A program made the position numbers and the translations under genes. 17,912 nucleotides of DNA from an uncultured Oscillospiraceae bacterium (lineage in GTDB: Bacteria > Bacillota > Clostridia > Oscillospirales > Oscillospiraceae): NCBI GenBank assembly GCA_934597125.1, contig CAKTQM010000035.1:1-17912 (forward strand), written 5' to 3'. This document shows, piece after piece, positions 1 through 6,921 of this stretch. Under the pieces are notes generated by a model, which was not told the DNA's origin, did no database searches, and was given only the letters and a program-made list of their open reading frames with translations. Numbering within the stretch: the stretch's first letter is position 1; the number at the start of each line of letters is the position of its first letter.

Positions 1-11
1 TGCCTCTATTG

Positions 12-33
12 CCGGCTGACTTCATTCAGCCGG
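12..33. repeat. Hairpin-forming inverted repeat, function unclear
   Basis: CCGGCTGA (12-19) is followed after six bases by its reverse complement TCAGCCGG (26-33). Neither flank carries a T-run, so it is not a convincing intrinsic terminator. It lies in the noncoding stretch left of yebC and may be the 3' region of a gene outside the window. Confidence 0.45.
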
Positions 34-89
34 AGCCTGCAAACAATTTTGCGCATAAATCTTGACGGGGCCCCCGCTTATCTCCACCA

Positions 90-123
90 AAGAAACACCG
101 CAACGAAAGTTGTGGTGTTTCTT
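90..123. repeat. 15-bp hairpin with GAAA tetraloop
   Basis: Bases 90-104 pair with 109-123 over 15 positions, with one G-U pair, around a GAAA loop as read on the plus strand. On the minus strand the 3' arm ends in TTTCTTT, so this could serve as the yebC terminator. On the plus strand the stem is followed by a looser T-rich stretch. Direction of use is uncertain. Confidence 0.5.
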
Positions 124-142
124 CTCATTTTGCGATGTTAAG

Positions 143-176
143 AGGAGACCACCCGCTAAGGGGTGGTCTCCTTTTT
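143..176 (+). terminator. Intrinsic terminator, plus-strand orientation
   Basis: A 12-bp GC-rich stem (143-154 with 161-172) with a six-base loop is followed on the plus strand by a run of five T (172-176). This is a textbook rho-independent terminator for transcription entering from the left edge. It is convergent with yebC. For yebC itself the T-tract would be poor on the minus strand. Confidence 0.7.
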
Positions 177-208
177 CAATCAGCTTCTTTTCCGCAGGAA
201 AAGTTTTA

Positions 209-943
209 TCAATCCTGCTGCCAGTTATGCCAGACGTTCTGCACGTCCTCATTATCGTCCAGCATGTCCAGAAGCTTGGTCATGCTGCGGACGTCATCTT
301 CGCTGGTCATGGTGATGTAATTCTGGGGAACCATCTCGATCTCAGCGCTCTCGAAGGAATACCCTTTCTCCTCCAATGCTTTGACTACATCGTTGAAACT
401 GTCGGGGTCGGTGGTAACTTCAAACACAGGGCCGTCAGCCTCCATATCCTCGGCGCCGGCATCCAGTGCGTCCATCATGACGGCTTCCTCGTCCAGTTCT
501 TCATCCTCGTTATTGATGACAATAACGCCTTTGCGGTCGAAAGACCAGCTGACACAGCCCTGGGCACCCATACCTTTGCCGAACTTATCGAAATAGTGGC
601 GAATCTCAGGGGCGGTACGCTGGCGGTTGTCGGTCAGCGCCTCCACGATAACGGCCACGCCGCAGGGGCCATAGCCTTCGTAGGTGACGGACTCGTAGTT
701 GTCGGTATTACCGGCACCCAGCGCCTTGTCGATGGTGCGCTTGATATTGTCGTTGGGCATGTTGGCCGCCTTGGCCTTGGCTACCACGGTGGCCAGACGG
801 GAGTTATTATTGGGATCGCCGCTGCCGCCCTGCTTGACGGCCACGATGATCTCCTTGGCGATCTTGGTAAACGCCGCGCTGCGCTTGGCGTCAGCCGCGC
901 CCTTGGTCTTTTGAATATTGTGCCATTTGGAATGTCCGGACAT
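209..943 (-). CDS. yebC: YebC/PmpR (TACO1) family protein
   Basis: The 244-residue product is full length for the YebC/TACO1 family. It opens with the hallmark MSGHSKWHNIQ and continues with KGAADAKRS, the N-terminal domain signature, and PNDNIKRTIDKA. The family was long annotated as a transcriptional regulator. More recent work on bacterial and mitochondrial members supports a ribosome-associated role, helping translation of difficult stretches such as polyproline. The ATG at 943 has an AAGGAGAAG ribosome site lying in the last codons of the nif3-like gene three bases upstream, so it is probably translated from the trmK-nif3-yebC transcript. Family assignment is very secure. Which function applies here is not visible from the sequence. 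Confidence 0.97.
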   Translation of the reverse strand: MSGHSKWHNIQKTKGAADAKRSAAFTKIAKEIIVAVKQGGSGDPNNNSRLATVVAKAKAANMPNDNIKRTIDKALGAGNTDNYESVTYEGYGPCGVAVIVEALTDNRQRTAPEIRHYFDKFGKGMGAQGCVSWSFDRKGVIVINNEDEELDEEAVMMDALDAGAEDMEADGPVFEVTTDPDSFNDVVKALEEKGYSFESAEIEMVPQNYITMTSEDDVRSMTKLLDMLDDNEDVQNVWHNWQQD

Positions 944-946
944 AGT

Positions 947-1735
947 TTACTTCTCCTTCTTTATGCAATATTGTATGATCTCACGGTCATGGGCGGCCGA
1001 CAGGGCCACCGAAATGTGCGGAAAGGCTGCCTGCAAACGCTCCGCGATCACGGGGCAGATCACATTCTCCGTGGGAAAATGTCCCGCGTCGATCAGGTTC
1101 AGCGCCTTTGTGTCCAGAAACTCGTGATAGCTCAAATCAGAGGTCACAAAGGTGTCGCAGCCCAGAGCGATGGCCTGCCCGATGTAATCGCCACAAGCGC
1201 CACCGCCCACCGCCACGCGGTGGACAGGTTTGCCGCAGTCCACATAGCGCAAACCATTGCACCCTAAATATTTTATCACATCCTGTAGGAACTCCACAAG
1301 GGGTTTTTCGCAATTTAGCGTCCCAAAACGGCCAATTTTTTCATCCGTCAGGGGTTTTGTCCCACTCAGGCCTAATTTTACCGCCAAGACATCGTTGACG
1401 CCGCCTTGCGCCGCGTCCAGGTTTGTATGCATGCAGATGGCGGACACACCGTTTTTCAGCAGGGTAGTAATGATACGGCCCTGTGCGTCATCAGCGGTCA
1501 CATGCTGCACCTTGTGCCAGGCACAGTTCATCAGCGGATGGTGGGCCAAGATCAGTTCAGCGCCCATCTCGACCGCCTCTTCCGCCACCGCCTCTGTTAC
1601 ATCCAGTGCCACCAGCACTTTATGTACCTCAGTCGCGGCATTGCCTACCAGCAGGCCCACATTATCCCATCCCATTGCCAGATCACGGGGCGCCCAACCA
1701 TATAAAAAACGCTCAATATCGGCAACACAAGTCAA
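947..1735 (-). CDS. Nif3-like dinuclear metal center protein
   Basis: The product is a Nif3/YbgI family (COG0327) protein, often labelled GTP cyclohydrolase I type 2 homolog; the physiological reaction is unsettled. Metal-binding motifs are visible: GWDNVGLLVGN (about 23-32), AHHP (His65-His66), CMHTNLD (His103, Asp107), and GHFPTEN (His219, Glu223). The 262-residue length corresponds to the short form without the PII-like insert found in some Bacillus members. I chose the TTG at 1735. It overlaps the trmK stop as TTGA and has GAGGG a few bases upstream. The open frame extends 11 codons further, but only to another TTG (1768) with no ribosome site. The gene is embedded between trmK and yebC. 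Linkage of nif3 to trmK is common in Firmicutes and suggests translational coupling. Confidence 0.93.
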   Translation of the reverse strand: MTCVADIERFLYGWAPRDLAMGWDNVGLLVGNAATEVHKVLVALDVTEAVAEEAVEMGAELILAHHPLMNCAWHKVQHVTADDAQGRIITTLLKNGVSAICMHTNLDAAQGGVNDVLAVKLGLSGTKPLTDEKIGRFGTLNCEKPLVEFLQDVIKYLGCNGLRYVDCGKPVHRVAVGGGACGDYIGQAIALGCDTFVTSDLSYHEFLDTKALNLIDAGHFPTENVICPVIAERLQAAFPHISVALSAAHDREIIQYCIKKEK

Positions 1736-2421
1736 AGTGTATCCCTCTTTTCTTTCAAAACACGGCAAATATCCGTTAAGGTAATTACCTTCACAGCACT
1801 TCTTTCATCTGTAGACCGGCGCAATCCTTCTATCGCCTTATCCAGCTTTCCGATCCGCTCATCCAGATAAGCGGCATACAACGGATCATCGTCCAGCAGC
1901 ACGCCGCCATACTCTTGGGCCGCCGTCAAAGGTGGCTGCTGGCCGCCGTGCACCGCAAACACTGGATAGAGGTGCTCCTTATCAAAAACCAGTCGCTCTT
2001 GTGTAAAGGCGTATCCATTGTCAGTCAGCCATTTTCGCAGGTATTCCACCTTTGTCATGGGCTGGAGCAACAAAAGATGCCCCCCTGCCGCCGTCCAAGA
2101 AGCGGCAGAAAGGATCGCCTGGATCGTTTCGCCGCCCATACCGGCAATAATGATCGTATCCACTTCTTCCGGCGCGATGGCATCCAGACCCGAACAGAGA
2201 CGGAAGTCAATACCGGTCACACCGTATTCCGCCGCAGTCTGCCGTGCGTGGTTCAGCGGCCCCTGCACGATATCCGACGCAATGGCACTTTCAATCCGCC
2301 CTTTCTGCAGCAGCCAGGCCGGAAGATAACCGTGATCTGTTCCCACGTCAGCCAATCTTGCATTGGGGGGCACCATATCCGCCAGCAGCTGCAGGCGGGG
2401 CTGTAACATTAGTTCTTTCAT
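1732..2421 (-). CDS. trmK: tRNA (adenine(22)-N1)-methyltransferase TrmK
   Basis: This is a class I SAM-dependent methyltransferase that makes m1A22 in tRNA. The family start pattern MKEL..QPRLQLLADMVP is followed by the SAM-binding ADVGTDHGYLP. AGMGGETIQAIL and LLLQPMTKVEYLRKWL are also TrmK hallmarks. Length from the ATG at 2421 is 229 residues, normal for the family. The reading frame extends upstream to an ATG at 2445, but that codon lies inside a perfect palindrome and adds non-conserved residues, so I reject it. The ribosome site before 2421 is weak; an in-frame ATG at 2409 is an alternative. No separate promoter is obvious between the palindrome and the start. The gene overlaps the nif3-like gene by four bases. 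Confidence 0.93.
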   Translation of the reverse strand: MKELMLQPRLQLLADMVPPNARLADVGTDHGYLPAWLLQKGRIESAIASDIVQGPLNHARQTAAEYGVTGIDFRLCSGLDAIAPEEVDTIIIAGMGGETIQAILSAASWTAAGGHLLLLQPMTKVEYLRKWLTDNGYAFTQERLVFDKEHLYPVFAVHGGQQPPLTAAQEYGGVLLDDDPLYAAYLDERIGKLDKAIEGLRRSTDERSAVKVITLTDICRVLKEKRDTL

Positions 2422-2433
2422 CGTGATAAACAG

Positions 2434-2469
2434 GATAAAACGCATACGGCATGCCGTATGCGTTTTATC
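2434..2469. terminator. Perfect 36-bp palindrome, probable bidirectional terminator
   Basis: Bases 2434-2451 are exactly reverse-complementary to 2452-2469. As RNA it folds into a CGCATACGG stem with a CATG loop, preceded by A-run and followed by TTTTATC on either strand, which is the layout of a bidirectional intrinsic terminator. It sits 12 bases after the DUF1858 stop and 12 bases before the trmK start. It could therefore also act as a partial attenuator for trmK, or as a protein-binding palindrome. Confidence 0.65.
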
Positions 2470-2481
2470 GCATTCGTTCCG

Positions 2482-2691
2482 TTACTCCGCCTTGTTGTTG
2501 GCGGCTTCGTTGACCACGGCCAACAGCTTGTCCACGTCCACACCGTGAACGGCGCAGGCCTCTTCCACCGTCTCGCCACGAGAAGAGGGGCAGCCCAGAC
2601 AATGCATGCCGATGGACAGGAAGATCGGCGCCGTCTGGGGTGCGATATCCAGAATGTCACCGATAATGGTATCTTTGGTAATTTCGATCAT
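2482..2691 (-). CDS. DUF1858 domain redox-disulfide protein
   Basis: This 69-residue protein belongs to the DUF1858 group, also described as hybrid-cluster-associated redox disulfide domain. The family is small, alpha-helical, and resembles the N-terminal part of ScdA/RIC iron-sulfur repair proteins. The core is visible as ITKDTIIGDIL followed by GMHCLGCPSSRGETVEEA with a CxxC pair (Cys31, Cys34). The ATG at 2691 is favoured because GGAGG lies directly upstream. An in-frame TTG at 2706 would overlap that ribosome site. It has its own promoter (2721-2749) and is followed by the 36-bp palindrome. No hybrid cluster protein gene is seen nearby, so its partner here is unknown. Confidence 0.9.
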   Translation of the reverse strand: MIEITKDTIIGDILDIAPQTAPIFLSIGMHCLGCPSSRGETVEEACAVHGVDVDKLLAVVNEAANNKAE

Positions 2692-2720
2692 AATTGTGAC
2701 CTCCAAGTGTATTTGAAAAT

Positions 2721-2749
2721 AGTATACCCCAAAAGTTTACGTTTTTCAA
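2721..2749 (-). promoter_or_regulatory. Sigma-A promoter for the DUF1858 gene
   Basis: On the minus strand TTGAAA (2749-2744) and TATACT (2726-2721) are separated by exactly 17 bases. The -10 is about 30 bases upstream of the start codon. Confidence 0.75.
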
Positions 2750-2770
2750 CACTGAATTCTAAAAATGCGT

Positions 2771-4066
2771 TCACAGGAATTTGTCCAGCTCCCGCTCCAC
2801 CTGGGGCATCTTTTTCACCGTCGGATGGTTAATGCGCCAGCCGTCCTTGATGACCATATCCAGCCTCCGCAGAGCCGTCAGATCCTCCAGCGGATCGGCA
2901 GCACAAACGATAAGATCCGCAGCCTTACCCTTCTCGATAGAGCCGGTCAAGTAACCGACGCCTGCCAGTTGGGCGTTCAGCAGCGTGGCACTGTACAGAG
3001 CAAAGGACGGCGTCACCCCGCAGAATTTCACAAAATAGCAGAGCTCACGCCACATATCATAGTGAGTAATGAACGGGCATCCGGTGTCGGTACCCACCCC
3101 CACGGGAATGTTGTTTTCCAGACAGGCTTTGGCCAGCGCTACGATGCCTTCAAACACCACTTTGCCGTTCTCCTGTTGTTCATAGGTGGCGTTGGAGATG
3201 CTGCGGTCAAACAGCGCATAAGGCACCGCCGGAGAGATGGTGGATACCTGAAAAGCGCCGCACTCTTTGAAAAGTCGTATGATCTCATCATCCGGCTTTG
3301 CGCCGTGTTCGATGGAATCCACGCCATTTTCCAGCGCCACTCGAACGCCCTCCGGACTCTCCACATGGGCTGCCACCCTCATCCCCAAGGCATGGGCACG
3401 GTCACAGGCAGCCTTAACCAGTTCCGGCTGCATTCGCAGCACGCCGGGCTCTCCCACCACCTCGGCGTCCATAACGCCGCCGGTAATCATCAGCTTGATG
3501 AGATCCGGCTTTTCCGCCGCAATGGTGGTCACATAAGCGGCGGCTTCCCCCGGCATTTTTGCCTCATAGGCCAGTGAACCGGCCATATGCCCGCCAGGTA
3601 CGGACACCGCCATATTGGAGGCCACCACACGAGGGGACAGGATCTGCCCCTCCGCCGCCCGATCCCGAATGAGCGTGTCGAAATCCGCCACGCCGCCAAC
3701 CGTGCGGATGGTCGTAACGCCGCTGAGCAGTTCTGTCCTGGCATAGCTCTCGCACAGCTTCACACCGATACTCCGCATAACGCCGTTGGAGGTGATCAGC
3801 TGCACCAGCTTTTTCGGGTCAGAGGGCTTTTTTCGGGGCTTCCCGGAGGCAGGCAGATGTACATGAAGATTAATCAGCCCCGGCAGCAGATATTTCCCGC
3901 TCAAGTCTATTCGCTCGTAACCTGCGGCGATCTGGCTGCTGTCGGCAATGTCCACGATCCTGTCGCCGCTGATGTAGACGGTCTTCCCCGTCTGGGGTAC
4001 CATATTCCGTGTGCCATTCAAAATGACAGCGTTGGTCAGCGCATAGCGCTTTGTGTTTTTGTACAT
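2771..4066 (-). CDS. Metal-dependent amidohydrolase, imidazolonepropionase/prolidase-like
   Basis: The 431-residue product is an amidohydrolase-superfamily TIM-barrel enzyme (COG1228 type). Visible metal/active-site features are LINLHVHLP (His68, His70), DLIKLMITGG (the Lys expected to be carboxylated), AAHVES, SIEHGAKPDD, and GVGTDTGCPF with the catalytic Asp. The C-terminal SATLLNAQLAGV and GSIEKGKAADLIV are typical of this group. Relatives hydrolyse Xaa-Pro or Lys/Arg-terminal dipeptides or cyclic amides; the substrate here cannot be read from sequence. No signal peptide is seen, so it is cytoplasmic. The ATG at 4066 has GGGAGGAG seven bases upstream; the in-frame ATG at 4081 overlaps that ribosome site. 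Its promoter overlaps the terminator of the upstream VWA gene. Confidence 0.88.
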   Translation of the reverse strand: MYKNTKRYALTNAVILNGTRNMVPQTGKTVYISGDRIVDIADSSQIAAGYERIDLSGKYLLPGLINLHVHLPASGKPRKKPSDPKKLVQLITSNGVMRSIGVKLCESYARTELLSGVTTIRTVGGVADFDTLIRDRAAEGQILSPRVVASNMAVSVPGGHMAGSLAYEAKMPGEAAAYVTTIAAEKPDLIKLMITGGVMDAEVVGEPGVLRMQPELVKAACDRAHALGMRVAAHVESPEGVRVALENGVDSIEHGAKPDDEIIRLFKECGAFQVSTISPAVPYALFDRSISNATYEQQENGKVVFEGIVALAKACLENNIPVGVGTDTGCPFITHYDMWRELCYFVKFCGVTPSFALYSATLLNAQLAGVGYLTGSIEKGKAADLIVCAADPLEDLTALRRLDMVIKDGWRINHPTVKKMPQVERELDKFL

Positions 4067-4098
4067 AGCGTCTCCTCCCATCTTATTGTTAAGTCTGG

Positions 4099-4127
4099 AT
4101 TATAATAGGCAAACGGGAAAAACGCAA
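4099..4127 (-). promoter_or_regulatory. Promoter for the amidohydrolase gene
   Basis: On the minus strand TTGCGT (4127-4122) is followed after 17 bases by TATAAT (4104-4099). The -35 lies in the loop and 3' arm of the terminator that ends the VWA operon, so the two elements share DNA. Confidence 0.6.
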
Positions 4128-4142
4128 GCGTTTTCCCCGTTT
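4111..4142 (-). terminator. Terminator of the MoxR-VWA operon
   Basis: Bases 4129-4142 pair with 4111-4124 over 14 positions, with one G-U pair, around a four-base loop. The minus-strand 3' arm contains CGTTTTT. It begins six bases after the VWA stop codon. Confidence 0.7.
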
Positions 4143-4147
4143 GTTTC

Positions 4148-5863
4148 CTATAACTGTCGGATCTGTCCTTGGATCAACTTGCTGACGGCATCGGCAAACC
4201 AACCGATGGTGGGAATGCGGGTCAGCGCCTTTCCATAGATCTTCCGACCGCCCTCCAGCTCCAAATCGCTGCCGGTAAACACACAGACCGGCGTAATGCC
4301 ATGACGGCGCAGCACCCCCGCCTCGGCGGCGGTATCCGCAATACCTCGCTTACCGCTGTAGGTATACCCACCCAGCGGCAGCGCACCGATGGGGATACGC
4401 TGGTCATCGTTGGGGCTGGCGTCAGAGAGAATGATCAGCAGTCGGTGATCGGCGCGGCCGCGGCGCATCAACCAGCCCATTGCCCGCAGGGCGAGACCGT
4501 CCCGATTCCATCCGGCGGCCACATAGTCAAAGATGGCGTCATTTTTCCTGCGCTGGTCGTAGTCCCGTAAGATCCGCAGCACCGTGCAGCCGCTGACCGA
4601 GCAGAATGCCGTTACCCGCACGGGGATCCGGCAGCGCTCCAGACTTTCCGCGATCAGGTACGCCTGGGTAGACAGCTTCTCCTGCTGCTGGTTCTGGGAG
4701 GCAGAGCCGTCCAGAAGAATATCCACGGTTAGATCCCCCATCTCGCTCTGCTGCCGCTGCTGGAATACTTTTTCTTCCTCCAATGCGGCGCTGCGCCACA
4801 CGACGGGTGCGCAGAGCTGTCCTGACCGCGCCAGATTCGCGGACACATCGCTTTGCAGCAGAATGGTGTTTTGCAGTTTTTGCGTCAGCTGGGCGATAAT
4901 AAGCCTGTTTTCCACCAAGTGCGCCTGAAAATAGGCACGGTTTTTCTCCCGCTGTTTGTGGAAGGTCTCCACATCCCAGGCAGTCTCACGGCTCAGCTCA
5001 TGCTGCGGCGGTACGCCCCTGGTAAAATGCAGGCGGCAATTTTTATGCACGCCGGTACACAGCTCACGCTCTGCCTGTGCCAGTTCCGGCGGCGTCAGCA
5101 TAGACACGCCGAAACAGTCCTCTACATAGCGCCGCAAAATGGGCTCTGGTGTTCTGCCCTGCAAGAAAGAAAGAGGATGCGGCCGCTTCTTTCCTGTTCC
5201 CTCCTCGTTCGGATCACCGCCGGACTGCTGATCCAGACGGCGCAGAGCGTTTGGCCGAACAAAACGCCCTGCGCCTCTTCCCTTTCCGCTGAATGAACGC
5301 CCTACCCACATACTCCACTGCCGGTCGGTCACACTGCGGCGGGCACGGTGGAAATATTGAAACAGCAGCGCCTCCATCTTGTCCACGATCTGCTGTTCGC
5401 TCCACACCGGATCAAAGGTCAGGGCATCCAGCACTTCCTTCTGCCATGGCTCCTCCTGTCCGGCCCCCCCCTGCACGCGGCGGAACCAAGCCGCCCGCAG
5501 GCTTGCAATATCGCGGGGATCCGCAGCATGGGACTCTGCCAGCACCTGAGCGGCATACTGCCGCCGCAGCTCCTCCAGCACAGGGCGATCCTTTACCGCT
5601 CTATGGTAAGTTACGCCCTCCAGTCCCAGCCAGAATAGGTCGCTGTATAGCTCGCCCTTCGGCTGATGCTGAAAGGCGTGAAACAGTGGTTTGAACAGCT
5701 CGAACCGGTAATATCGGTACACAAGGCCGATCACAGTATTGAAATAAAGCTGTGCATCACCGTTGCTGTCAAAGGCCTGAAACTCTGGACGGATGTCATA
5801 ATTTTCCGCGCCGTTCCACGCCTGATTGGCCGCACGGCGGCTTTGAATATCTTCTCTGTCCAT
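4148..5863 (-). CDS. VWA domain protein, NorD/CbbO-like
   Basis: The 571-residue product has a long helical N-terminal part, without a signal peptide or clear membrane segment, and a C-terminal von Willebrand A domain. The MIDAS is readable: DILLDGSAS (DxSxS at about 385-389), GWNRDGLALR (about 451-460) and LLIILSDASPND (about 477-486). This layout matches COG4548 (NorD, CbbO) proteins, which pair with a MoxR/CbbQ AAA+ ATPase. Together they remodel or load metal into a client enzyme such as nitric oxide reductase or RuBisCO. The ATG at 5863 begins one base after the stop of the ATPase gene, implying translational coupling. The longer frame starts only at a TTG inside the ATPase gene. No recognised client is in the window, so the target is unknown. 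Confidence 0.85.
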   Translation of the reverse strand: MDREDIQSRRAANQAWNGAENYDIRPEFQAFDSNGDAQLYFNTVIGLVYRYYRFELFKPLFHAFQHQPKGELYSDLFWLGLEGVTYHRAVKDRPVLEELRRQYAAQVLAESHAADPRDIASLRAAWFRRVQGGAGQEEPWQKEVLDALTFDPVWSEQQIVDKMEALLFQYFHRARRSVTDRQWSMWVGRSFSGKGRGAGRFVRPNALRRLDQQSGGDPNEEGTGKKRPHPLSFLQGRTPEPILRRYVEDCFGVSMLTPPELAQAERELCTGVHKNCRLHFTRGVPPQHELSRETAWDVETFHKQREKNRAYFQAHLVENRLIIAQLTQKLQNTILLQSDVSANLARSGQLCAPVVWRSAALEEEKVFQQRQQSEMGDLTVDILLDGSASQNQQQEKLSTQAYLIAESLERCRIPVRVTAFCSVSGCTVLRILRDYDQRRKNDAIFDYVAAGWNRDGLALRAMGWLMRRGRADHRLLIILSDASPNDDQRIPIGALPLGGYTYSGKRGIADTAAEAGVLRRHGITPVCVFTGSDLELEGGRKIYGKALTRIPTIGWFADAVSKLIQGQIRQL

Positions 5864-5864
5864 A

Positions 5865-6791
5865 TCAGTTGCCAAACAGCTTTGTCCGGTCGGCGTCCTT
5901 GGGGATGCGGCTCCACACCGCGTCTGCCACCAGCTGCCGCTCAAAGGGATCAAAGGCTTTGTTGATGATGCCCAGCTTTAACGCCTCGCCGGAGGTAATA
6001 CCCTTCTCGATCAAATGCAGCGCCGAGAGCAGGCCGCGCAGATCCAACGCCTTGGTGGAGATCTCTCCGTTGTCGCACTTTTGCCGCAGGTCACGGAACA
6101 AGGCGGCAAACTGATCCACCCACTTGCCGTTCAGCTGCGGAAAGCCCCTGCGCAGCAGCTTTTGCAGGTTTTCCCCGGAAATAACCGGCATGTCCAGCAC
6201 CACAAAGCGGGATACCAACGCCTCATTTAATTCGCGGGTACCGGCGTAGCCATAGTTCATGGTGCCGATGAAGCGGGTAGCGGGATCAAGGTCAATGCGT
6301 TCATAACCAGGCACGTCGATGACGCGGCGGAAATCCAGTGTGGCGTGCAGCACAGCCAATGCTTCGTTTTTTGCCATATTCACCTCATCCAGCACACCAA
6401 AGCCGCCCATGCGGGCACACTGGCAGATGGGGCCCTCACGAAACACCACCTGCCCATCCTTCAACGTGTCGGCACCAATAAGAGAAGCGGCATCTACATT
6501 GACGTACATGGACACATCCCAACTGGGACGGCCAAATACAGCAGCCAGATTCTCCGCCAGCACGTTTTTTCCGGTGGCCTTGGGGCCGGCCAGCAGCAGA
6601 TGTTCGCCGCACAGCAGCGCCGCGGCGGCGCTCTCCCAGATATCCTTGCCGTAATACAGAAAGCGCGGTGCGGGGATCCGTGCCGCCGCCTCCGGCGCGG
6701 CGGGGTACTGGGTGCGGAAATGACGTATCTCCTCCAGCAACTCCGTGTCGATGCCCTCGTCCTGAAGCTCTTTCCAAATATCCATGGTCAT
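5865..6791 (-). CDS. MoxR/CbbQ/NorQ-type AAA+ ATPase
   Basis: This 308-residue AAA+ protein has a Walker A at 69-76 reading GPKATGKN, a Walker B FGVLDEVNM (about 131-139), a sensor-1 region FIGTMNYGYAGTREL (about 174-188) and an arginine-finger segment NEALVSRF (about 189-196). These are hallmarks of the MoxR clade. The unusual point is Asn in place of the Ser/Thr that normally follows the Walker A lysine; the codons are GGA AAA AAC. The likely role is an ATP-driven chaperone acting with the VWA protein encoded directly downstream. The ATG at 6791 is preceded by AAAGG; a second in-frame ATG two codons on is possible. Only a modest promoter (TATAAT at 6822-6817) is seen upstream. Confidence 0.88.
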   Translation of the reverse strand: MTMDIWKELQDEGIDTELLEEIRHFRTQYPAAPEAAARIPAPRFLYYGKDIWESAAAALLCGEHLLLAGPKATGKNVLAENLAAVFGRPSWDVSMYVNVDAASLIGADTLKDGQVVFREGPICQCARMGGFGVLDEVNMAKNEALAVLHATLDFRRVIDVPGYERIDLDPATRFIGTMNYGYAGTRELNEALVSRFVVLDMPVISGENLQKLLRRGFPQLNGKWVDQFAALFRDLRQKCDNGEISTKALDLRGLLSALHLIEKGITSGEALKLGIINKAFDPFERQLVADAVWSRIPKDADRTKLFGN

Positions 6792-6816
6792 GCCGCCTTT
6801 CTGTTTTTGATGGCAT

Positions 6817-6845
6817 ATTATACGCCTCTATCCCGTTAAGCGCAC
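6817..6845 (-). promoter_or_regulatory. Putative promoter of the MoxR-VWA operon
   Basis: A perfect minus-strand TATAAT (6822-6817) lies about 26 bases upstream of the ATPase start. The -35 at the 17-base position is poor (GTGCGC, 6845-6840), so activation by another factor is possible. Confidence 0.45.
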
Positions 6846-6877
6846 GCTAAGGATATGTCGTTTTCCGTCATTTTTTC

Positions 6878-6911
6878 AAGAAAACACGGGGCTGTTTTCA
6901 CAACCCCGTGT
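6878..6911 (-). terminator. Terminator after the GNAT gene
   Basis: On the minus strand ACACGGGG plus four more bases (6911-6900) pair with 6895-6884 around a GAAA loop, giving a 12-bp stem with one G-U pair, followed by TTTCTT. It starts about ten bases after the acetyltransferase stop. Confidence 0.8.
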
Positions 6912-6921
6912 CCGATGGCAT

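Noticed and set aside
1..19. Possible end of a plus-strand gene (short frame ending in TGA at 17-19)
   Set aside because: Only five codons are visible, too few to support a coding call, although the plus-strand terminator at 143-176 suggests some transcript enters from the left.
62..1267. Long open frame of 401 codons on the plus strand
   Set aside because: It lies antisense to yebC and the nif3-like gene, both with clear family motifs and ribosome sites. Its translation has no recognisable domain and looks like a codon-bias shadow in GC-rich DNA.
2422..2445. Upstream ATG extension of trmK
   Set aside because: The extra codons begin inside the perfect palindrome and do not match the family N-terminus, which starts at the ATG at 2421.
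2765..3577. 270-codon plus-strand frame opposite the amidohydrolase
   Set aside because: It is antisense to a well-supported enzyme, is rich in His/Arg/Gln as expected for a shadow frame, and has no ribosome site.
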